A stretch of DNA of 64,000 bases from assembly GCF_009363655.1 (NCBI RefSeq), contig NZ_CP045393.1, forward strand, positions 868,001-932,000, given 5' to 3'. The first letter of the stretch is position 1. Each line of letters opens with the position of its first letter. Shown here in pieces: positions 62,405 through 64,000 of this stretch. The stretch is from Roseovarius sp. THAF27 (GTDB lineage Bacteria; Pseudomonadota; Alphaproteobacteria; Rhodobacterales; Rhodobacteraceae). The notes under the pieces are model-generated. The model did not search any database and had not been told where the DNA came from. It saw only the letters and a program-made list of their open reading frames with translations. A program made the position numbers and the translations under genes.

Positions 62405-62671
62405 TCAGCCCCATCGGACCAAGCCGATCATCGCCGAAGAAGCGTAGAACACTTGCAGCAACAGGAAGGTCCAGCGTCCGTCGATGACCGCCCATGCAGC
62501 GAAGAGACCCGACGAGATCAGCAACAAAGTGAATCCCAGGGTCTCGGCTCCGACGTTCGATGCGATCAGCAAGGCATAGGCCATGGCCAGCACTGAGCCT
62601 GTGATCTCGAATAGCGTGGTTAGCCTGCGCCGGTCTCGCCTGTTAGTCGGCCTCTGCGAGATGTCGGTCAT
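62405..62671 (-). CDS. Small membrane protein
   Basis: An 88-residue protein with a basic N-terminus ('TNRRDRRRL') and three predicted membrane helices: 'FEITGSVLAMAYALLIASNVGAETL', 'GFTLLLISSGLFAAWAVIDG' and 'TFLLLQVFYASSAMIGLVRW'. No family assigned with confidence. It follows the hydrolase gene by three bases and precedes the LysR gene, so it is likely in the same transcript. Confidence 0.75.
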   Translation of the reverse strand: MTDISQRPTNRRDRRRLTTLFEITGSVLAMAYALLIASNVGAETLGFTLLLISSGLFAAWAVIDGRWTFLLLQVFYASSAMIGLVRWG

Positions 62672-62674
62672 GGC

Positions 62675-63523
62675 TCAACCCTTCCTCTTGAGGAATTCAA
62701 CCAGCAAGCCGGAGATCTTCTCGGGCTGGTCTTCCATCGCGAAATGGCCGCACTCTTCCAACACGTGCAGTTCTGAGTCTGGGATGGCCTCGTGTAGCTT
62801 TTGCGCCCAGGCGACCACCTGCCAGGCGTCATCCGCCCCCCAGATCAGCTGAACCGGGATATTGCCGAGTTCAGCGAGTCGGGGAGTCAGTTCGCCAGTA
62901 TGCCTCGGGTCGTAATGCCGGACCTGATGGTGAAACAGGCTGCCTTGTCCGATCGGGTTGGAGATGAACTCCAGAAATGTCTCGAGCGATGTCTCGGAAA
63001 AGCGTTCCTTGTGCTGCACAGTCGACAACAACCAGTCCCGAAAATGCGCCCTGTGGTCGGCATCGGAGGCCTTGATCAACGCATCCAGACCGGCTTGCAT
63101 CTGCTGATGCGTGCGTTTCGAGGGCCAGCTGTCGAAGCTGACCACATCGATCAGGCTAAGTGAGCGAACACGCCGTTGCGAGAAGATCGAAAACCGCTGG
63201 GCGACCGCGCCCCCGATGTCGTGGGCAACGATGTGGGCGTCATCCAGTCCCCAATGATCAAGCAGCCGATCCAAAATGGGAACCTGCCCCGTGACCGAGG
63301 TGTCGATTTCCGGGTCCCATGGGCGTTCCGAAAGGCCGTAGCCCAAGAGGTCGTAGACATGCACCTTGTGGCCAGCGGCGACCAGTGCCGGCAGGATATT
63401 CCGCCAGATATATGAAGAGGATGGGGTGCCGTGGATCAGCACGACCGGAGACCCTGCGCCGTGGATGCCATGCGCGATGCGGGTGTCATTGATGAGGACA
63501 TGATCGTTGACGAGGTGGACCAT
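62675..63523 (-). CDS. Alpha/beta hydrolase with Asp nucleophile (dehalogenase/epoxide hydrolase type)
   Basis: A 282-residue alpha/beta hydrolase. The oxyanion segment is 'VVLIHGTPSSSYIWRNILPAL', then 'VHVYDLLGYGLSERPWDP'. The nucleophile elbow 'HIVAHDIGGAVAQRFS' has Asp, not Ser, as in haloalkane/fluoroacetate dehalogenases and epoxide hydrolases. The acid is likely in 'LIWGADDAWQVV' and the catalytic His in 'LEECGHFAMEDQPEKI'. Substrate is unknown. It is coupled to a small membrane protein and a LysR regulator. Confidence 0.85.
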   Translation of the reverse strand: MVHLVNDHVLINDTRIAHGIHGAGSPVVLIHGTPSSSYIWRNILPALVAAGHKVHVYDLLGYGLSERPWDPEIDTSVTGQVPILDRLLDHWGLDDAHIVAHDIGGAVAQRFSIFSQRRVRSLSLIDVVSFDSWPSKRTHQQMQAGLDALIKASDADHRAHFRDWLLSTVQHKERFSETSLETFLEFISNPIGQGSLFHHQVRHYDPRHTGELTPRLAELGNIPVQLIWGADDAWQVVAWAQKLHEAIPDSELHVLEECGHFAMEDQPEKISGLLVEFLKRKG

Positions 63524-63766
63524 GAAGAACGCTCCTGAACAAGTTGGCTCAAGAGGAGATACAACATATCATTGAATGCGCCTAATGAATGTTATTGCCG
63601 ACCTGATCGAAAAAATTCATGGACCTTACACTTAGCGAAACGCAACGCCGCAGTGCGAACATACAGTGCAGCGTTCCGAATGCCATCTGCAGAAGCCCGT
63701 TGACGGCATTCAGCGCGGCCGTGCCAGCCCAGCGGGGTCCCCCGCCAGGCTGGCACCAATGTCGTA

Positions 63767-64000
63767 TCAATCGAGTTGAGCGATCAGCAACTCGGCCACC
63801 TTGTCGGAGGACATCGGGTTCTGCCCGCTGATGAGGCGACCGTCCTGAACCGCCTTCGGTTCCATGTCAGGGCCCGGTTGGAAGTCCGCGCCAAGCTCGC
63901 GCAGACGAGTTTCGAGGAGGAAAGGGACGACGGCCTCGAGGCCGGTGCCCTTCTCTTCGCTGTCGGTGAATGCCGAGACCTTGCGCCCCTTCACGAGCGG
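63767..64000 (-). CDS. DJ-1/PfpI-family protein, C-terminal part only
   Basis: The gene enters from the right edge, and only its last 77 codons lie in the window. The sequence 'GRKVSAFTDSEEKGTGLEAVVPFLLETRLRELGADFQPGPDMEPKAVQDGRLISGQNPMSSDKVAELLIAQL' is the C-terminal third of class I glutamine-amidotransferase-like proteins of the Hsp31/glyoxalase III group ('SGQNPxSS' and 'VVPFLLE' are characteristic). The nucleophilic Cys would be upstream, beyond the edge. The ATG at 63994 is internal, not a start. Confidence 0.85.
   Translation of the reverse strand, partial: PLVKGRKVSAFTDSEEKGTGLEAVVPFLLETRLRELGADFQPGPDMEPKAVQDGRLISGQNPMSSDKVAELLIAQLD

Overview
The window is typical of the Rhodobacterales (Roseobacter-group Alphaproteobacteria). 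The DNA is GC-rich and densely coding, and it carries the cell-cycle regulator GcrA, an adenosylcobalamin-dependent class II ribonucleotide reductase, a DUF1489 protein, SPOR-domain and small two-helix membrane proteins of the kind seen in that order, and a full beta-oxidation operon. I saw no rRNA, tRNA, CRISPR array, prophage or integron. Genus cannot be fixed from the sequence alone.

Layout. 0-7 kb: exported proteins, a small lipoprotein, a methyltransferase, a solitary ABC-2 permease, gcrA, a metallo-beta-lactamase-fold protein, an acylphosphatase and lepA. 7.0-9.2 kb: a REP-associated tyrosine transposase (RAYT) framed by two inverted pairs of its REP palindromes, then a nearly 1 kb gene-free stretch with a perfect DnaA box. 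9-17 kb: esterase, glyA, nadK, prpE and a malic enzyme-phosphotransacetylase fusion. 17.3-21 kb: a nucleoside-salvage operon (cdd-deoA-deoB, then upp). 21-27 kb: SPOR protein, a degenerate M48-like protein, an acyl-CoA synthetase, a sulfotransferase and a Hint-domain protein. 27-35.4 kb: a leftward fatty acid oxidation operon (two acyl-CoA dehydrogenases, thiolase, FadJ-type bifunctional enzyme, GST, cupin) headed by a MerR regulator, with a second MerR gene next to it. 36-45 kb: two hotdog thioesterases and a MATE exporter, an unusual GAPDH, a SRAP protein, a methyltransferase, a UshA-type nucleotidase, DUF952-pyrD-arsC. 45-50 kb: two tandem outer-membrane beta-barrel genes, DUF1489 and nrdJ. 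50-52 kb: a small accessory pocket with one apparently frameshifted gene and two short unrecognised proteins.

52.3-61 kb holds the most interesting unit: two divergent operons around an RpiR regulator. Leftward: a DMGDH/GcvT-type FAD oxidoreductase, an enolase-superfamily enzyme and a class III aminotransferase. Rightward: RpiR, a Rieske oxygenase, an aldehyde dehydrogenase and a carboxymuconolactone-decarboxylase-like protein. Tight overlaps and a repeated 12-bp motif in the shared control region suggest one catabolic pathway, which I infer to act on an N-methylated (betaine-like) compound. The identity of that compound is not evident from the sequence.

61.4-64 kb: a LysR regulator, a small membrane protein, a dehalogenase/epoxide-hydrolase-like alpha/beta hydrolase and the end of a DJ-1/PfpI protein, in DNA that looks less GC-rich by eye. 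Dispersed repeats (RAYT REPs, a 43-bp element built from 11-bp units, and hairpin palindromes) occur between genes across the window.
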